In this document: piece by piece, positions 1-7,832 of the stretch
Layout of the letters: each line of letters opens with the position of its first letter
How positions within the stretch are numbered: position 1 is the first letter of the stretch
NCBI GenBank assembly: GCA_026987375.1
Contig: JALSMT010000050.1
Location: 1-36,699, forward strand
Length of the DNA: 36,699 nucleotides
Direction of reading: 5' to 3'
From: Thermaceae bacterium
GTDB taxonomy: Bacteria; Deinococcota; Deinococci; Deinococcales; Marinithermaceae
Notes under the pieces: generated by a model
Told to the model about the DNA's origin: nothing
Database searches by the model: none
Seen by the model: only the letters and a program-made list of their open reading frames with translations
Translations under genes and position numbers: made by a program

Positions 1-2087
1 TTGCGGTAGGTGCGGCGGGTCTGCACGTCCTGCCAGGCGCCCGGGGGCAGCGGCGCGGTCTGGGGCTCTGCACTGTTGTTGAAAAGCGCCAGCACCTCGC
101 CGGGGCCGGGCTCGCCGCGGTAGAAACCGAGCAGCGGCCCCTCGCCCAGGTAGGCACGCCAGACGGCGGTAGCGAAGGCGGGCAGGCTCTTCTTCAACAC
201 CGCCAGCCCGCGGTAGAAGGCCTGCATCTCGACGTCGCAGCGCTCCCACTGCAGGGGGTAGCGCTGCTTGTCGTAGGGGTCTTTCTCGCCCAGGAAGGCG
301 CATTCGTCACCCTGGAAGTGCACCGGTACGCCGGGCAGCGCGTAGAGGATCGCCGTCGCCAGGCGCTGCCGCGCCAGCCCCTCGGGCGTCGGTTGCTGAC
401 CGAACCTGCCCCCGCCCAGGTCGGTGAGCAGGCGGCTGGTGTCGTGCGAATCGATGAGGTTGAAGCCCATGTCGGTCGCCGCCTCCGGCAGCACCGCGTA
501 GACCTGACTCATCTCCCGCAGCGCACGCTTGCCACTCGCGAACGCCGCCGGCTTGCCCTTCGCGTACTTGAGGATCGCGCCGCGGCCCAGCGCGTAGTTC
601 ATCAGGCTGTCGAACTCGTCGCCCGCCAGCCAGCTGGCGTCGGCCTGCCAGATCTCGGCCACCAGATAGGCCTCGGGGTTGATCTTCTTGAGCTCGCGGC
701 GCATCTCGGCGAAAAACCCATGAGCATCTATGAGGTCGCCCGGAACGTCAACCCGCACGCCGTCGAAGCCGAAGCGGATCCAGTACGCCGCCACCTCGAG
801 CAGGTAGCGCCGCACCCCGGGGTTGCCGGTGTTCAGCTTGGGCAGGCTGCCGATGTTCCACCAAGCCTCGTAGGCGCTGGCGTCACCCGGCTCGAAGGGC
901 CACTTCTTGATGAAGTACCAGTTCCAGTAGGGTGAGTTGGGACCGTTCTTGACCACGTCGCGGAAGGCCCAGAAACCCAGGCCGGTGTGGTTGGGCACGA
1001 AGTCGAAGAGCACCTTGACGTTGCGGGCGTGGGCCTCGTCCAGTAGCCGGCGCAGCGTCTCCTTGTCGCCGAACTTGGGCGAGACCTCCAGGTAGTCGTG
1101 GGTGTCGTAGCCGTGGGCCGAGCCCGAGTCGAAGACGGGGTTCAGGTAAAGGAGCCCCACCCCCTGACGGGCCAGATAGTCGAGTTTTTGGATTACGCCG
1201 CTCAGGTCGCCGCCGAAGTACTGGTGGCAGCAGAGCTGCGGCGTGACCGGCCCGTTCCAGGGCGAGAGGAAGGGCTTGTTCTCCGGGTCGAGCCGCCGCC
1301 AGCGGGCGTTGAAGTTGTACTCGTCGCTGGCCAGCGCCAACTCGTCGTTGCCCGGCTCGCCGTTTTTGAAACGCTCGGGGAAGATCTGGTAGCCCACCCG
1401 CTCGCCCACCCAGTCGAGGCCGCGGAAGGCCCGGCCGTCGTAGGCGAAGGGGCCGAAGGTGGCCTCGCGCCCGTCCGTTTGGACCACGTGGATGCGGTAG
1501 CTCGTGGGCGCGTCGGGCAGGCTCGCGCGCCAGTAGGACCGACCGCGCGCTTCGAGCTGCGGGTACATCGTGTAACGCTCCCCTGCGGCGATCAGCTCCG
1601 CGCTCGCTACGCTGCCCGCCCCGGCGGAAAAGCGCACGGCCAGCCGGCCGTCGGCCACCGAGAGGTAGCGCGCCTCGGCCGGGTCGTGCTCGAAGGCGAG
1701 CTCCACCGGCCCGCCGGCCTTCTTGACGACCGGGGCCTCGACGATGCGCACCGCGTTCTGGCCGCCGAAACCGTCGCCCGAGCAGCCGTCGGCGGTCGGG
1801 TCGACCATAGGGCGGCCGAAGGTGGGATCGTCGCACATGTCCTTCGGCCACTTCCCGTTGATGAAGAACTTGTAGCTGTACTCGCCCGGCTCGAGGTCGA
1901 GAGTGACCGCCCAGGAACCGTCGGGCTGGGGCTTCATGGGGGTCTCGCCCCAGTTGTTGAAGCTGCCGCGCAGGCTGACCGAGTGCACCTCGACCCCCGG
2001 CGGCGGCGTGTACTTGAAGGTCACCTGGACGGCCAGGGCCAAGCCCGCGAGCAACGCCGCTATGAGAACCAATAAAAATCTGCGCAT
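1..2087 (-). CDS. Secreted GH13 alpha-amylase / neopullulanase-like glucan hydrolase (3' end outside window)
   Basis: A glycoside hydrolase family 13 enzyme that should cleave alpha-glucans outside the cytoplasm to feed the adjacent maltodextrin transporter. The ATG at 2087 follows a G-rich SD (TGAGGGGGG) and opens a signal peptide (MRRFLLVLIAALLAGLALA). Residues about 20-115 form a CBM48/AMPK-type glycogen-binding beta domain (RGSFNNWGE, YSYKFFINGKW). The TIM barrel shows all four GH13 regions: DFVPNHTG (about 362), GVRVDVPGD with nucleophile Asp about 447, VAEIW with acid/base Glu about 478, and NLIDSHDTSR. The LPKLN motif before region II and the FGGDL stretch are typical of the neopullulanase/cyclomaltodextrinase branch. 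Several Cys (DMCDD, DGCSG, LCCHQ) could form disulfides after export. It starts 10 bp after the malG stop, so it is the last visible gene of the operon. The reading frame is open to base 1, so the C-terminus is missing. Family sure; exact substrate inferred. Confidence 0.93.
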   Translation of the reverse strand, partial: MRRFLLVLIAALLAGLALAVQVTFKYTPPPGVEVHSVSLRGSFNNWGETPMKPQPDGSWAVTLDLEPGEYSYKFFINGKWPKDMCDDPTFGRPMVDPTADGCSGDGFGGQNAVRIVEAPVVKKAGGPVELAFEHDPAEARYLSVADGRLAVRFSAGAGSVASAELIAAGERYTMYPQLEARGRSYWRASLPDAPTSYRIHVVQTDGREATFGPFAYDGRAFRGLDWVGERVGYQIFPERFKNGEPGNDELALASDEYNFNARWRRLDPENKPFLSPWNGPVTPQLCCHQYFGGDLSGVIQKLDYLARQGVGLLYLNPVFDSGSAHGYDTHDYLEVSPKFGDKETLRRLLDEAHARNVKVLFDFVPNHTGLGFWAFRDVVKNGPNSPYWNWYFIKKWPFEPGDASAYEAWWNIGSLPKLNTGNPGVRRYLLEVAAYWIRFGFDGVRVDVPGDLIDAHGFFAEMRRELKKINPEAYLVAEIWQADASWLAGDEFDSLMNYALGRGAILKYAKGKPAAFASGKRALREMSQVYAVLPEAATDMGFNLIDSHDTSRLLTDLGGGRFGQQPTPEGLARQRLATAILYALPGVPVHFQGDECAFLGEKDPYDKQRYPLQWERCDVEMQAFYRGLAVLKKSLPAFATAVWRAYLGEGPLLGFYRGEPGPGEVLALFNNSAEPQTAPLPPGAWQDVQTRRTYR

Positions 2088-2097
2088 GATACCCCCC

Positions 2098-3612
2098 TCA
2101 CTCCTTGAGCGCGCCGGCGGTGTAGCCGGAGACGAAGTACTGCTGGAAGCCGTAGAAGATGAGCAAAATGGGCAGCGAACCCAGCACGCTGGCGGCGGCG
2201 AACAGCCCCCACTTGGTCGAGAACTGGCCGGTGGTGAAGCTGTAGAGCCCCAGCCCCACGGTCCACTTGTCCACCCCCGTGAGCACCAGGTTGGCCATGA
2301 TGAACTCGGAGTAGGTGCCCACGAACTGGAGCAGGAAGATGAAGACGAACATCGGCGCCGAAAGCGGCAGCACGATGCGGGTGAAGGCCTGCCAGCGGGT
2401 GGCGCCGTCGATGTAGGCCGCCTCCTCCAGGCTGCGCCCCAGGCTCTCGACGTAACCCTTGTAGACCCAGCTGCCGAAGCTGATAATCCCGCCCGAGTAG
2501 GCGAGCAGCAGGCCGGTGAAGGTGTTCAGCAGGTCGAGCCAGCTGAGCAGGTAGTAGATGGCCACCAGCGCCAAAAAGCCGGGGAACATCTGGACGAAGA
2601 TGAAGGTGAGCAGCGTCGGGTAGCGCCCCGGGAAGTCGAAGCGGGCGAAGGCGTAGCCGGCGGTGGCCGTCAGGGCGATGGCCAGAAGGCCGCTCGAGCC
2701 CGAGACCAGCAGGGTGTTGCGCACCCAGAGTAGGAATTTGCTCTCCGTGCCAATGCCGGTGAACTGCGCGGGCCCGAGAAAGACGACGAGCACGAAGAGC
2801 GCCGCCGCGAAGCCGAAGAGCGCGCGGCCGCGCCACACCCCCAGCGCCTCGCCGCCGCGCCGCCGCGCCGCCGCGGCCAGCCCCAGCGCCGCCAGCAAGA
2901 GCGCCAGCGCCAGCGCCAGCAGCGCCCACTGCCAGGGGTAAATGACCACCCCATTAACGAGCTTGGCGTAGTTGTCCCAGCTGACGTTTGCAAAAGAGGG
3001 CAGCACCTTGGCCCGCACCAAAAGCCAGGCGCTGTGGACCCTGCGGAAGCTGAAGAGGTTGTTGCGGGGATCAAAGGAAGCGCTGACCACCTGCAACACC
3101 GGGTAGTAGACGAGGACGACCAAAGTCCAGAGGAAGAGGTGGGTGAGGGCCTGACCGAAGAGCGGCCCGACCGGCCGCCGCCGGCCGCTGAGGCGGTTGC
3201 CCACCTTGATGACGGCCCAGCTGTAGACGAAGAGGGCCAGGACCGCGGCGGCGTAGCCGGCCAGCACGTAGCGCCAACCTCCGGGGACGAAGACCGCGCC
3301 GAAAGCGGGCCTCGGCTCTACCCGCCCGGCCAGCTCGGCGCCCAGGCCCCAGGTGTAGGCGCCCATCTCCAGCACTGCCGCGGTCCAGAAGACGAGTCGC
3401 CAAGCGTCGGTTCCGTCCAGCCGCCCCCGCAGCAGCACGCCCAGGAGCCCCGCCGACAGCAAGAACCCCAGGACCAGCCCCCAGTCTCCGCGCTCGAGCC
3501 CGAAAACAAGGAAGCTGCCAGGGCGCAGGCCGCGGGCCGCGAAGAACACCCACTGTGCCGCCAGGTAGGCGAGCAGCAGGCCGAAGGCGGCCCCCCAGGC
3601 GCGCCGGCTCAC
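2098..3612 (-). CDS. malG: Maltodextrin ABC transporter permease MalG, long N-terminal form
   Basis: Inner-membrane permease partnering MalF. The start is a GTG at 3612 whose bases overlap the malF stop (GTGA), giving 504 aa. The same frame stays open much further upstream, but that part is only the antisense/out-of-phase shadow of malF. The C-terminal half carries the binding-protein-dependent permease domain with the EAA loop (EEAAYIDGATRWQAFTRI, about 396-413) that contacts the ATPase. The N-terminal part adds roughly 200 residues with extra hydrophobic segments compared with the classical enterobacterial MalG (about 296 aa). Long MalG forms are known in thermophiles. No ATPase gene lies nearby. 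Family assignment firm; sugar specificity inferred from malE and the amylase. Confidence 0.93.
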   Translation of the reverse strand: MSRRAWGAAFGLLLAYLAAQWVFFAARGLRPGSFLVFGLERGDWGLVLGFLLSAGLLGVLLRGRLDGTDAWRLVFWTAAVLEMGAYTWGLGAELAGRVEPRPAFGAVFVPGGWRYVLAGYAAAVLALFVYSWAVIKVGNRLSGRRRPVGPLFGQALTHLFLWTLVVLVYYPVLQVVSASFDPRNNLFSFRRVHSAWLLVRAKVLPSFANVSWDNYAKLVNGVVIYPWQWALLALALALLLAALGLAAAARRRGGEALGVWRGRALFGFAAALFVLVVFLGPAQFTGIGTESKFLLWVRNTLLVSGSSGLLAIALTATAGYAFARFDFPGRYPTLLTFIFVQMFPGFLALVAIYYLLSWLDLLNTFTGLLLAYSGGIISFGSWVYKGYVESLGRSLEEAAYIDGATRWQAFTRIVLPLSAPMFVFIFLLQFVGTYSEFIMANLVLTGVDKWTVGLGLYSFTTGQFSTKWGLFAAASVLGSLPILLIFYGFQQYFVSGYTAGALKE

Positions 3613-4970
3613 CGCCGCCCCTCCTCGCGCAGGGCGCCGCTGACGCGGAAGTTGACCAGGCTGATGCCCACGGTGAGCACGAAGATGACCAGGCTGATCG
3701 CCGCCCCCAGGCCGTAGGCCGACTGCCCCTCGGCGCGGAAGGCCGTCTTGTATGCCCAGGAGATGAGGATGTCGGTGGCCTGGGCGGTGGAGAGCCGCCC
3801 CTCGGTGGCGGGGCCGCCGCCGGTGAGCAGGTAGATGACGTTGAAGTTGTTGAAGTTGAAGGCGAAGGAGGCCAGCAGTATGGGAACGAAGGCCGCTCGC
3901 AAGAGCGGCAGGGTAATGAACTGGAAAGCATCGAGTGACGTGGCTCCGTCTACCTTGGCCGCCTCGTAGAGCTCGTCGGGGATCGTCGAGAGCGCCCCCA
4001 GCGTGGCCGTCATCATGTAGGGGAAGCCCAGCCAGAGGTTGACGAGCAGCACCGAGACCTTGGCCCACAGCGGATCGAGCAGCCAGGGGATCGGGTAGAC
4101 CCCGAGGAGCCCCAGGAGCCGGTTTATGGCGCCGAACTGTTTGTTGAGCAGCGCCACCCACATCTGGATGGTGATCACGCCCGGAAGCGCCCAGGAGATG
4201 ATTAGCAGCGTCCGGTAAAGGTTGCGCAGTTTGAGGTCTTTGTTGTTCAAGAGCACGCCCAAAAACAGCCCCAGCAACGCGGTTGCAGCCACCGTAAAGG
4301 AGGCGAAAACGACGTTCCAAACGAAGACCGGCCACAGCGCCCGGGCCGCGTTCTTGAAGATGTAGGCGAAATTGCGCAAGCCGATGTAGTGGAAAACGTT
4401 GACGCGGTAGGCGTAGCGCGGTTCAAAGCCGGGCGCCCGATCCAGCTCGAGAGTGCGCCCCTGCTGCGCGGTTACGGTAAAGCGCGCCCTTTTGCCGTCG
4501 GCTACCAGCTCGACCTTCTCGCCTAGGCAAGTCTTGTTGCAGCCCAGCGACTGACGCGGGTCGGCGGCCAAGGTTATCCGTCTGCCCGAAATGGCCGTCA
4601 CCGCCGTTTCCGTGGCTCGGTCGGGCAGGCCGTTACGCGCCCCCGAGTAGTCCGTAAAAGCCAGGTAGACGGTCAGGATTATCGGGTAAACGGTAAATAC
4701 CAGCAAAAATACTATCGCCGGCAGTAAGTAGTACCAGTCGCTGAGAAAAGGAAAGGTTCGCGCCAGAAAAAAGAGCAGCGGCAAAAGAAAAAGCGTCGTG
4801 GTGATGAGGATCCACCAGCCCGGCAAACCGCCGCTGCGTCCGACGGCGACGGCGACGCGCTCGAGGGCCACGAACGCCGCCGCCCCCAATAAAAATGAGC
4901 TGACCAGGGCGCCGCCCAAAAGGGCGATAGCCGTTAGAAAACCGCGCAGGCCGGCAGGGTGTCTGTACAA
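3609..4970 (-). CDS. malF: Maltodextrin ABC transporter permease MalF
   Basis: Inner-membrane permease, 453 aa. The start is TTG at 4970, chosen because TAGAGGGG sits just upstream and the intergenic hairpin ends right before it. Three hydrophobic segments occupy about residues 12-103, followed by a periplasmic P2-like domain (about 105-200) with a GCNKTCLG stretch whose two cysteines could pair, then the transmembrane permease core. The EAA loop is EAAKVDGATSLDAFQFI (about 336-352). The stop overlaps the malG GTG by 4 bp, so the two permeases should be translationally coupled and made in equal amounts. A hairpin separates it from malE, probably lowering permease output relative to binding protein. 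Confidence 0.93.
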   Translation of the reverse strand: MYRHPAGLRGFLTAIALLGGALVSSFLLGAAAFVALERVAVAVGRSGGLPGWWILITTTLFLLPLLFFLARTFPFLSDWYYLLPAIVFLLVFTVYPIILTVYLAFTDYSGARNGLPDRATETAVTAISGRRITLAADPRQSLGCNKTCLGEKVELVADGKRARFTVTAQQGRTLELDRAPGFEPRYAYRVNVFHYIGLRNFAYIFKNAARALWPVFVWNVVFASFTVAATALLGLFLGVLLNNKDLKLRNLYRTLLIISWALPGVITIQMWVALLNKQFGAINRLLGLLGVYPIPWLLDPLWAKVSVLLVNLWLGFPYMMTATLGALSTIPDELYEAAKVDGATSLDAFQFITLPLLRAAFVPILLASFAFNFNNFNVIYLLTGGGPATEGRLSTAQATDILISWAYKTAFRAEGQSAYGLGAAISLVIFVLTVGISLVNFRVSGALREEGRR

Positions 4971-4984
4971 GAAAACCCCTCTAG

Positions 4985-5006
4985 GGGGGCGGCTTTTGCC
5001 GCCCCC
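4985..5006 (-). terminator. GC-rich hairpin between malE and malF
   Basis: A perfect inverted repeat: 9-bp arms (GGGGGCGGC / GCCGCCCCC) around a TTTT loop (AAAA in the minus-strand RNA). It lies 8 bp after the malE stop and about 14 bp before the malF start codon. It has no U-run directly after it, so it is more likely a partial terminator or 3'-end-stabilising stem for malE mRNA than a full stop. Such elements between binding-protein and permease genes are a known way to make excess binding protein. Confidence 0.7.
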
Positions 5007-5013
5007 GCTGTCT

Positions 5014-6210
5014 TTACTTGCCCTTGATGGCCCCCGCGATCTCGGCGACCATGTCGTCGATTATCTTCTTGACGTCCGAGTCGGGCTTCTGGGTGATGAG
5101 GCTGAGAGCGTTGCCCCAGGGGCCCCAGACCTTGCCCATGGCCGGAATGTTGGGCATGGGGTCGCCCATGGCGATGGTCGTAGAGAAGCCCTTGACGACC
5201 GGGTCGGCCTTCAGTTGCTCGAGGGCGCCCAACGAGACGGGAATGCGCCCGCCTGCTTTGTTGAAGGCTACCTGATTGGCGGGGTTGACCAGGATCTTGG
5301 CGAAGTTGACCGCCGCTATCTTATTTTTGGAGTAAGCGTTGACGACTACGCCCTGCACGCCCACGAAGGGGCCCCAGGCGCCGCCTCCGGGGGGCGCGGG
5401 CAGCGGCGCGATACCGAAGTTGAGCCCCGCTTTCTTGTAGTCGCCCAAAGCCCAGGGGCCGTTGAGAATCATCGCCAGCACGCCGTCCTTGAAGGCGCCG
5501 TCTGCCACGCCGTAGTCCACGCCCTCGGGGATCAGCTTGTACTTGTAGCGCAGGTCCTTGATGAACTGGCCCGCCTTGTAGCCCGGCTCGCCGCCGAGCC
5601 CCAGGTCGGCGGGATTCAGGCTGCCGTCGGGGTTCTTGCCGAAGACGTAGGCGCCGTAGGCCTTGAACCAGCCGTAGTTGAAGTAGGGGTTGCCGAGGTC
5701 GTAGAGGAAGCCGAAGGTGTCGCCAGTAGTGTATTTTTTGGCGAGGGCCAAAAACTCGTCCCAGGTCGCGGGCGGGGTCTTGACCAGGTCTTTGTTGTAG
5801 ATCAGCGCCACCGACTCGGCGTTCATCGGCAGGCCGAAGAGCTTGCCGCCGTAGCTGAAGGCGCTGACCGCCACCGGCATCAGCCCCGAGAGATAGTCTT
5901 TGGTAGCGTACTTGCCCACGGGCTCGAGCACCCCCGCGGCGGCCATCTCGCCCAACCAGTCGTGGGGCACGGTGACCACCAGGTCGGCCGCCTCTCCCTG
6001 GGGAGCGCCCAGGATGAACTTTTGCTTGATGTCGTTGAAGGGCACCTCCACGACCTGCACGCCCACGCCGGTGGCCTTTTCGTAACGCTGCGCCTGGCTC
6101 TTCAAGAACTCCAGCTCGGGACCGCCAAAGTGGGTCCAGATGGTAATCTGCCCCGCGGCGAACGCCATACCCAGCAACGCGGCCACTGCGGTTACCCAGA
6201 ACTTCTTCAT
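5014..6210 (-). CDS. malE: Maltodextrin-binding protein MalE
   Basis: Periplasmic solute-binding protein of an ABC importer, 398 aa. The start at 6210 (MKKFWVTAVAALLGMAFA) follows an SD GGGGAGGTGG and gives a classic signal peptide with an A-F-A cleavage site and no lipobox cysteine, so it is predicted to be soluble in the periplasm. A longer in-frame extension upstream would run through the operator palindrome and is rejected. The mature N-terminus (ITIWTHFGGPE), GAPQGEAADLVVTVPHDWL, and ILNGPWALGDYKKAGLNFG match maltose/maltodextrin-binding proteins of the SBP_bac family. First gene of malE-malF-malG-amylase and next to the LacI-type operator. Confidence 0.94.
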   Translation of the reverse strand: MKKFWVTAVAALLGMAFAAGQITIWTHFGGPELEFLKSQAQRYEKATGVGVQVVEVPFNDIKQKFILGAPQGEAADLVVTVPHDWLGEMAAAGVLEPVGKYATKDYLSGLMPVAVSAFSYGGKLFGLPMNAESVALIYNKDLVKTPPATWDEFLALAKKYTTGDTFGFLYDLGNPYFNYGWFKAYGAYVFGKNPDGSLNPADLGLGGEPGYKAGQFIKDLRYKYKLIPEGVDYGVADGAFKDGVLAMILNGPWALGDYKKAGLNFGIAPLPAPPGGGAWGPFVGVQGVVVNAYSKNKIAAVNFAKILVNPANQVAFNKAGGRIPVSLGALEQLKADPVVKGFSTTIAMGDPMPNIPAMGKVWGPWGNALSLITQKPDSDVKKIIDDMVAEIAGAIKGK

Positions 6211-6242
6211 AAGAAACCACCTCCCCGCGCTCCATTCCTGTA

Positions 6243-6258
6243 ATGGTAGCGCTACCAT
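6243..6258. promoter_or_regulatory. LacI/MalR-family operator upstream of malE
   Basis: ATGGTAGCGCTACCAT is a perfect 16-bp palindrome centred on GC|GC, 33 bp upstream of the malE start. It has the AGCGCT core and symmetric flanks typical of LacI-family sugar regulators. Its position downstream of the candidate promoter would let a bound repressor block elongation. No LacI-family gene lies in the window, so the regulator is inferred to be encoded elsewhere. Confidence 0.8.
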
Positions 6259-6314
6259 CCGGCGCTCGCGGCAAACCTTATTGCTTCAACGTGCCGTTTC
6301 TCGCGCCCAAAACC

Positions 6315-6345
6315 ATTGTACAATTTTATACCGAGTACACGTCAA
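6315..6345 (-). promoter_or_regulatory. malE: Candidate malE operon promoter
   Basis: On the minus strand TTGACG (6340-6345) is separated by 19 bp from TACAAT (6315-6320). The -35 and -10 are good matches but the spacer is longer than the ideal 17. Transcription from here would give a leader of roughly 100 nt carrying the LacI-type palindrome. Confidence 0.5.
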
Positions 6346-6435
6346 GGAACATACGCCCCGCGCAGCATCTTGCGCATACCGCAAACGGCATAACGAGGCG
6401 CGCTCTCCACCCCGCGCCGCGGGCCGCCATGCGAT

Positions 6436-6762
6436 ATGATGCAGAGCGTGGAGGCGTTGCAGCCGTACATTGGCCAGATTACATTCGGCGGGCTCGCGGG
6501 CTTCGTCGCCGGGTACGCGCTCAAAAAAGTGGGGAAGCTGGCGGCTTTGCTGCTGGGTCTCTTCTTTATTGGGCTGCAGGTCATGGCCTACTACGGTTTG
6601 GTGCAGATCGACTGGACGCGAATTCAGGCCAGCGTAGACCCCCTGCTGGGCAAAGAGCAGCTGCAAGGCCTTTGGCAGAACCTAGTCCACGTCCTCACCT
6701 ATAACGCTCCGTTTGCCGGCGGCTTCGTGGCGGGGCTGCTCCTGGGACTCAAGAAGGGCTAG
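6436..6762 (+). CDS. FUN14-domain membrane protein
   Basis: A small integral membrane protein of up to 108 aa with the FUN14 fold: glycine-rich hydrophobic helices (GQITFGGLAGFVAGYALKK, LAALLLGLFFIGLQVMAYYG) and a final GFVAGLLLGLKKG. Function in bacteria is not established. The ATG at 6436 lacks an SD. A GTG at 6448 is preceded 7 nt upstream by TATGAT (6435-6440), which would suit a leaderless transcript and give a start (EALQPYIGQ) more like other FUN14 proteins, so the true N-terminus is uncertain. It is divergent from malE and ends 28 bp before the convergent cysteine-synthase-like gene. Confidence 0.8.
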   Translation: MMQSVEALQPYIGQITFGGLAGFVAGYALKKVGKLAALLLGLFFIGLQVMAYYGLVQIDWTRIQASVDPLLGKEQLQGLWQNLVHVLTYNAPFAGGFVAGLLLGLKKG

Positions 6763-6790
6763 CAGCCCGCCTAGAGCGCGCTCCCGCTTT

Positions 6791-7723
6791 CTAGTCGGCC
6801 CGCCCCTCTTTAAACCCTCTAGAATAGGGCGCCTTCGTCAGGTATTTAAGACCCGAATCCGGCGCCACCGTAAGCACGCGCCGCCCGGGCCCCAGACGCC
6901 GCGCTACCTGCAACGCCCCCCAGACGTTGGCCATGGCGCTCGGTCCCAGTAATAGTCCTTCTTCCCTGGCGAGGCGACCGCCCAGCAGCAGAGCCGGTTC
7001 CGCCGCTACCGCTACTACCTCGTCTATCAAGTCCAGGTCCAGGTTTTCGGGCACGAAACCGGGTCCTATACCGGCGAAGGGGTGATCCTCGCAAGGCCCG
7101 CCCAGGAGCGCGCGACAGGCCTCCGGCTCCAGCGCCACCACCTGCAAAGCGGGGTTCTGCCGGCGCAGAAACCTGGCCATACCGCCGAGACTGCCGCCGG
7201 TGCCGGTGCCCAAAACCAGGGCGTCAACCCGCCCCTCGAGCTGGCGCCAAGCCTCGGGAGCGGTACTGCGCTCGTGCGCCAGGGGGTTGTCGGGGTTGGA
7301 AAACTGGTCGGCCCACCAGCCCCCCGTTTCGGCGGCGAGGGTCCGCGCTCGCTCGCGCGCGCCGCTAATACCCTGAGCCGCGGGGACAAACTCCAGCTCG
7401 GCGCCGTACGCCCGCAGTATTGCCCTGCGCTCCGGGGAAAGAGAGGCGCTGGAAACGTTCAGGTAACGGTAACCGCGGACCGCCGCCAGCATGGCCAGGG
7501 CTATGCCGGTATTGCCCGAGGTGGCCTCGACCACTACCTGATCCTTGCCGGGTAGTATCTCGCCGCGTTCCTCGGCGGCGGCCAACATTCCCCAGGCGGC
7601 GCGGTCTTTGATAGACCCGCCGGGGTTGCCGCCCTCCAGCTTGAGCCAGACCTCGGCCGCGCCCTCCGCTAGGCGTTGCAGGCGTATGGCGGCCGTTCCT
7701 CCGATGGCGACTTGGAGTTCCAT
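6791..7723 (-). CDS. Cysteine synthase-like PLP enzyme (CysK/CysM family)
   Basis: A fold-type II PLP enzyme, 310 aa, related to O-acetylserine or O-phosphoserine sulfhydrylases that make cysteine. Visible features are the Schiff-base lysine (GGSIKDR, Lys about 39), the asparagine loop EATSGNTG, QFSNPDNPLAH, the phosphate-binding glycine loop GTGTGGSLGG, and the C-terminal PDSG. Some substrate-loop residues differ from the textbook enzyme: IGGTAA instead of the usual IGNTPL, and VSSASLS where MPETMS is common, so the sulfur acceptor may differ. The ATG at 7723 has GGAG upstream. It is divergent from slyD across 109 bp holding an inverted repeat. Confidence 0.87.
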   Translation of the reverse strand: MELQVAIGGTAAIRLQRLAEGAAEVWLKLEGGNPGGSIKDRAAWGMLAAAEERGEILPGKDQVVVEATSGNTGIALAMLAAVRGYRYLNVSSASLSPERRAILRAYGAELEFVPAAQGISGARERARTLAAETGGWWADQFSNPDNPLAHERSTAPEAWRQLEGRVDALVLGTGTGGSLGGMARFLRRQNPALQVVALEPEACRALLGGPCEDHPFAGIGPGFVPENLDLDLIDEVVAVAAEPALLLGGRLAREEGLLLGPSAMANVWGALQVARRLGPGRRVLTVAPDSGLKYLTKAPYSRGFKEGRAD

Positions 7724-7755
7724 ATCTCCAACATCTCAGAACTCGCCGGGGCTAT

Positions 7756-7782
7756 GGTGAGTGGTTTTACGAATTACTCACC
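7756..7782. promoter_or_regulatory. Inverted repeat between the cysteine-synthase-like gene and slyD
   Basis: GGTGAGT (7756-7762) and ACTCACC (7776-7782) form perfect 7-bp arms around 13 nt. It lies between two divergent starts, 33 bp from one and 50 bp from the other, so it could be an operator for either. No known consensus was recognised. Confidence 0.4.
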
Positions 7783-7804
7783 GCTTTCAGGTAGCCTGAG
7801 AAGG

Positions 7805-7822
7805 CTTCGGTAAAAACCGAAG
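7805..7822 (+). promoter_or_regulatory. slyD: Stem-loop abutting the slyD ribosome binding site
   Basis: CTTCGGT-AAAA-ACCGAAG, a perfect 7-bp stem with a 4-nt loop, ends one base before the SD GGAGG and 10 bp before the ATG. A smaller stem TCAGG-TAG-CCTGA (7787-7799) lies just upstream. Together they could modulate ribosome access or mRNA stability. This is inference from position. Confidence 0.45.
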
Positions 7823-7832
7823 GGAGGAATGC

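Noticed and set aside
2098-4335. A 745-residue MalG
   Set aside because: The first 241 codons overlap malF in another frame; the GTG overlapping the malF stop gives a sensible start.
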